From Cohnella panacarvi Gsoil 349 (GTDB lineage: Bacteria; Bacillota; Bacilli; Paenibacillales; Paenibacillaceae): a stretch of 64,000 nt of DNA. The stretch's first letter is position 1. The number at the start of each line of letters is the position of its first letter. Location of the stretch: contig NZ_KI911563.1 of assembly GCF_000515335.1 (NCBI RefSeq), positions 4,539,233-4,603,232 of the forward strand. The letters run 5' to 3'. A program made the position numbers and the translations under genes. Positions 61,229-64,000 of this stretch are shown in pieces. Under the pieces are notes generated by a model. That model was not told the DNA's origin. It ran no database searches and was given only the letters and a program-made list of their open reading frames with translations.

Positions 61229-62146
61229 TCAAAGCGCGATTTTTTGCGGTTCGAGCAATCCGAGTTCATATTGACGTAGGTACTCTGCAGGAGCTAAATC
61301 GTGCAGACTACCATGCATCCGTCTCTCATTGTAAAACCGAATAAATCTGTCCACTGCAGTAAAGGCGTGCTCGTAAGTTTCGAATGAATTCCGCTGGTAG
61401 CAGTCCCTTTCTAAAATGCTGTGGAACGATTCGATGTAGGCGTTCTTGTTCGGTGTCTTATTGGGAGTTCGTTCGTGCTCGAAGCCCATTTCCTCCGAAT
61501 ACACGTGGAATGCGTTGCTAATAAACTGCGGTCCATTATCCGTACGTATAACAAGCCGCTGGTCAGCCTCAAAGACGCCTCGCTTTAGCAAGCCATGGTG
61601 TACGATCCGTTTGATATCTTGGGTGTCACAAGCTTTGCCACGGTGATACGCGACGATGCAGCGGTCGAAAACGTCGATGATGCTGGCCAAGTAGAAATGA
61701 CGACGCTTTCCCGTCACGTAGCCGTACTTAATGTCCATCTGCCACAGTTGGTTTGGCCCTGTGACCTCGCGATTGTTGGCCAGCTTACGAGGCACTCGAT
61801 TGGTAATCTCTCGTTGTGGCTTTAGGACGCCAAGTGCCTTGCAGAGTCTGTAGACCTTCTTCTTGTTGATGCAAAGACCATAGCGGCGCCGCAGACATTT
61901 CGTTAACTTCCTGTAGCCGTACGTAGATTCCTCTTCGCGCGCGAGCAAATTCCGGATGTAGCCCTTAATTCGCCCATCCGGTACTTTCTCGCTCCTATTG
62001 TTCCAGCTGTACCCCGGGATGGGCCTACCACCTTTGGAAGCATGCTTGGTTAGCGGATGTTTCAATCGGTAGTAGTACGTAGAACGAGGGACGCCGCAAA
62101 TCCGAAGAACTGTCCTGATCGCGTATCCCGCTGCAATCCATGGCAA
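61229..62146 (-). CDS. IS3-family transposase OrfB (DDE)
   Basis: The 305-residue part contains the integrase catalytic triad: Asp in WQMDIKYGYV, Asp in VIRTDNGPQF and Glu in ESFHSILERDC, all intact. The listed start is a TTG at 62146, two bases past the orfA stop, but the frame runs further upstream and the fusion is expected from a -1 frameshift at A8 (62181-62188). The reading past the slip continues NDSTVEFRLQVALPWIAAG, a normal OrfB N-terminus. Confidence 0.88.
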   Translation of the reverse strand: MPWIAAGYAIRTVLRICGVPRSTYYYRLKHPLTKHASKGGRPIPGYSWNNRSEKVPDGRIKGYIRNLLAREEESTYGYRKLTKCLRRRYGLCINKKKVYRLCKALGVLKPQREITNRVPRKLANNREVTGPNQLWQMDIKYGYVTGKRRHFYLASIIDVFDRCIVAYHRGKACDTQDIKRIVHHGLLKRGVFEADQRLVIRTDNGPQFISNAFHVYSEEMGFEHERTPNKTPNKNAYIESFHSILERDCYQRNSFETYEHAFTAVDRFIRFYNERRMHGSLHDLAPAEYLRQYELGLLEPQKIAL

Positions 62147-62148
62147 GG

Positions 62149-62475
62149 CTACTTGGAGTCTGAACTCGACCGTGGAGTCGTTTTTTTTACCAGATCCCTG
62201 AGAATGGCGATCTCAAGTTCTTTCTCGCCAAGCATCTTCATGGCCTGTTCGTATTTTTTCTGCAGGTCTTGCGTTTCTTTTGCAAGTTGATCCGCTTGCT
62301 GCTTCTTTTTCACCATATCAGCCTCTACCTCATCCCAGTATTGACGCACCCATTCTCGTAAGGCAGAAGGAGACATCCCGTGTTCCCGTGCTACGTGCTC
62401 TGTCCGATACCCGGAGACCACTAGCCCCACGTATTCCTTCTTCTTGTCCTCATTACAGAAAAAGCGTCTCTTCAC
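62149..62475 (-). CDS. IS3-family OrfA (helix-turn-helix)
   Basis: The 108-residue protein has an N-terminal HTH (GYRTEHVAREHGMSPSALREWVR) and a leucine-zipper coiled coil (QQADQLAKETQDLQKKYEQAMKMLGEKELEIAIL, in parts). It binds the IS ends and gives the OrfAB transposase when frameshifted. The slippery run lies near its 3' end. Confidence 0.88.
   Translation of the reverse strand: MKRRFFCNEDKKKEYVGLVVSGYRTEHVAREHGMSPSALREWVRQYWDEVEADMVKKKQQADQLAKETQDLQKKYEQAMKMLGEKELEIAILRDLVKKTTPRSSSDSK
62181..62188 (-). other. A8 slippery site for programmed -1 frameshift
   Basis: Eight A on the minus strand, followed by CGAC, at the orfA/orfB junction. A -1 slip joins GTAAAAAAA of orfA to the orfB frame. 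Confidence 0.8.
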
Positions 62476-62633
62476 TGAACATTTCCCCCACTCATTTTAG
62501 TGTACTTCGAGTGAAGGAATGTGTCCAAAGGGATTAGGGGGCTAAATAGATAACGGCACTACATACCGCTAATTTATCTATACTTCATCCCTGAGCGAAG
62601 GGGATACCGATATAAAGAAGGTGTGGGATACCC

Positions 62634-63071
62634 ATGAACATGAGCGACCAAATCAGCCAATTGCCTTATACGATCGAACAATTATTATCGGAGGCGAAAG
62701 CCGCGTTCGAACGGGCTTACGTCCCCTACTCGAACTTTAAAGTGGGAGCCGTGGCGCTCGACGACGACAACCAGCTGCACTACGGCTGCAATATCGAGAA
62801 CGCCGCGTACAGCCCGACGAACTGCGCCGAGCGAACCGCGCTGTTCCGCGCGGTGGCGGACGGCAAACGCCCGGGTCAATTTCAAGTTGTCGCGGTCATC
62901 GGGGACACGCCCGATCCGATTACGCCGTGCGGCGTATGCCGCCAAGTGATGGCGGAGCTGTGCGGGCCTGACATGCCTGTCGTTCTGGGCAACCTAAAGG
63001 GACAATACCGAATCACGACGTTATCCGAGTTGCTGCCCGGAGCCTTCACGTCGAAAGATTTGCACAGCTAG
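62634..63071 (+). CDS. cdd: Cytidine deaminase
   Basis: The 145-residue enzyme converts cytidine to uridine. Zinc-site motifs are NCAERTA (Cys64, Glu66) and TPCGVCRQ (Cys99, Cys102). GAAGGTG lies 10 nt before the first ATG. Its transcription from dgkA is cut by the inserted repeat element, which ends 24 bp before its start. Confidence 0.95.
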   Translation: MNMSDQISQLPYTIEQLLSEAKAAFERAYVPYSNFKVGAVALDDDNQLHYGCNIENAAYSPTNCAERTALFRAVADGKRPGQFQVVAVIGDTPDPITPCGVCRQVMAELCGPDMPVVLGNLKGQYRITTLSELLPGAFTSKDLHS

Positions 63072-63132
63072 CTAGCGATCTACCGCTCTAACCGAGTCAA
63101 CGCAGACGCACTATTATACAAGGAGAATACCC

Positions 63133-64000
63133 ATGACTACAAAAGGCTTCAAATCCGGCTTCGTAGCCATCGTCGGCCGACCGAACGTAGGAAAATCGAC
63201 GCTCATGAATCACGTCATCGGGCAGAAAATCGCGATCATGTCCGACAAGCCCCAGACGACGCGCAACAAAATCCATGGCGTATACACGACGGACGACGTA
63301 CAGATCGTATTCCTCGATACGCCGGGTATCCATAAACCGAATTCCAAGCTCGGCAACTACATGATGAAAGCCGCGGAGAGCGCGCTGGACGAAGTGGACG
63401 CCGTGCTGTTCCTGACAGACGTATCCGAGGAGCTGGGCGGAGGAGACCGCTACATTATCGAGCGCCTCAAATCCGTCAAGACGCCGGTGTTCCTCGTGCT
63501 CAACAAAATCGACAAAATTACGCCCGACGCCATGCTGCCGATTATCGACAAGTGGCGCAAGCTTCGCGATTGGACGGAAATCGTGCCGGTATCGGCGCTT
63601 CAAGGCAACAACGTGACCGCTCTGTTGGAGCAATTGTCGAAATACCTCGGGGAAGGCCCGATGTATTATCCGGCGGATCAAGTGACGGACCATCCGGAGC
63701 AGTTCGTGTGCGCGGAGCTGATTCGGGAGAAAATATTGCAAATGACGCGCGAGGAGATTCCCCATTCGATAGCGGTGGAGATCGAAAGCATGAGCAAGGA
63801 GGAGAACGGTCTCGTTAACATCGGCGCGGTGATCTACGTGGAGCGAGATTCCCAGAAAGGAATCATTATCGGCAAGAGCGGCTCGCTGCTGAAGGAAATC
63901 GGCAAGCAGGCGAGAGCGGACATGGAGCGGCTGCTCGGATCGAAGATTTTTCTGGAGCTGTGGGTAAAGGTCAATAAAGACTGGCGCAACCGCGAATCGG
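63133..64000 (+). CDS. era: GTPase Era, 3' end outside window
   Basis: The visible 289 codons include G1 GRPNVGKST (15-23), [16 protein letters not shown] and the KH domain start [18 protein letters not shown]. Era binds 16S rRNA during 30S assembly. AAGGAG precedes the ATG by 8 nt. The last few codons are missing because the window ends; no stop is visible. Confidence 0.96.
   Translation, partial: MTTKGFKSGFVAIVGRPNVGKSTLMNHVIGQKIAIMSDKPQTTRNKIHGVYTTDDVQIVFLDTPGIHKPNSKLGNYMMKAAESALDEVDAVLFLTDVSEELGGGDRYIIERLKSVKTPVFLVLNKIDKITPDAMLPIIDKWRKLRDWTEIVPVSALQGNNVTALLEQLSKYLGEGPMYYPADQVTDHPEQFVCAELIREKILQMTREEIPHSIAVEIESMSKEENGLVNIGAVIYVERDSQKGIIIGKSGSLLKEIGKQARADMERLLGSKIFLELWVKVNKDWRNRES

Larger units (their letters stand above)
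61184..62541 (-). mobile_element. IS3-family insertion sequence (1358 bp)
   Basis: The ends are inverted: CCCCCTAAG TTTGGACACATTC (61184-61205) and, on the other strand, CCCCCTAATCCC TTTGGACACATTC (62541-62517), identical except for 3-4 bases. It carries orfA and orfB on the minus strand. No clear target duplication is seen at the junctions. The left end sits at the expected centre (~61184) of a tenth unit of the tandem array, so the IS disrupted that array. Confidence 0.9.
60691..62610. mobile_element. Inverted-repeat-bounded repeat element invaded by an IS
   Basis: The left end CGATATCCCCTTCGCTCAGG (60691-60710) and the right end CCTGAGCGAAGGGGATACCG (62590-62609) are inverted copies with one mismatch, the same end pair as the element at 40092-40270. 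Inside are a nine-unit array (60721-61178), an IS3-family element (61184-62541) and a last palindrome around 62561. It is placed between dgkA and the ribosome binding site of cdd. Confidence 0.7.

Noticed and set aside
61181..62545. Target-site duplication of the IS
   Set aside because: Flanks TTCAA and CTAAA do not match over 3-5 bases.

Overview
The window looks like chromosome of a GC-rich, endospore-forming member of the Paenibacillaceae (Cohnella- or Paenibacillus-like; this placement is inference from gene content and order). Nearly all of it follows the gene order of the Bacillus subtilis holA-to-era region: holA, rpsT, gpr, spoIIP, yqxA, lepA, hemW, hrcA-grpE-dnaK-dnaJ, prmA, rsmE, mtaB, yqeW, rpsU, yqeY, nfeD-floA, yqfC-yqfD-phoH-pgpH-ybeY-dgkA-cdd-era. 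Spore genes (gpr, spoIIP, gerA-type operon, yqfCD) confirm an endospore former.

Layout. 1-5.8 kb: end of a probable anti-sigma protein, holA, rpsT (minus), gpr, spoIIP, yqxA-like. 5.8-13.6 kb: an inserted operon of an SsuABC/TauABC-like importer (one ATPase, two permeases, one lipoprotein) with an AprA-like flavoprotein, a two-cluster ferredoxin, a hydrolase remnant, a nitroreductase and an MFS exporter. 13.6-16.1 kb: a leader region (promoter, 7-codon ORF, terminator) followed by a MutS2-like ATPase without the Smr nuclease domain. 16.1-20.7 kb: lepA, hemW, a DinB protein and a stress-protein-like gene. 20.7-25.6 kb: a gerA-type germination operon with a 51-codon ORF at its end. 25.7-38.3 kb: short N-acetylglutamate-synthase-like gene, CIRCE-controlled hrcA-grpE-dnaK-dnaJ, a YfhD-like protein, prmA, a site-2 protease, rsmE, mtaB, NUDIX, deoC and a Na/Pi symporter. 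38.4-49.3 kb: an rRNA methyltransferase, addB-addA and small unknowns. 49.4-64 kb: hit, rpsU, yqeY, nfeD-floA operon, tetR with a membrane hydrolase, yqfC-yqfD-phoH-pgpH-ybeY-dgkA, a repeat element invaded by an IS3-family element, then cdd and era (cut by the window end).

The most unusual content is between genes. Five long intergenic regions each carry exactly four ~25-nt palindromes whose centres are spaced about 50, 61 and 50 bp (5, 6 and 5 helical turns at ~10.2 bp). The two inner and outer palindromes share AAATAAC...GTTATTT ends or close variants, but the core sequence differs between elements and agrees within an element. A nine-unit array at 60.7-61.2 kb has the same 50-51 bp period of ~25-nt dyads centred on CACGTG. 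A second repeat family is bounded by inverted copies of CTGAGCGAAGGGGATA; one copy encloses that array plus the IS, another encloses a low-complexity tandem repeat, and a fifth single copy lies in frame inside prmA. I do not recognise the four-palindrome element as a described family, and it is my main candidate for something new.
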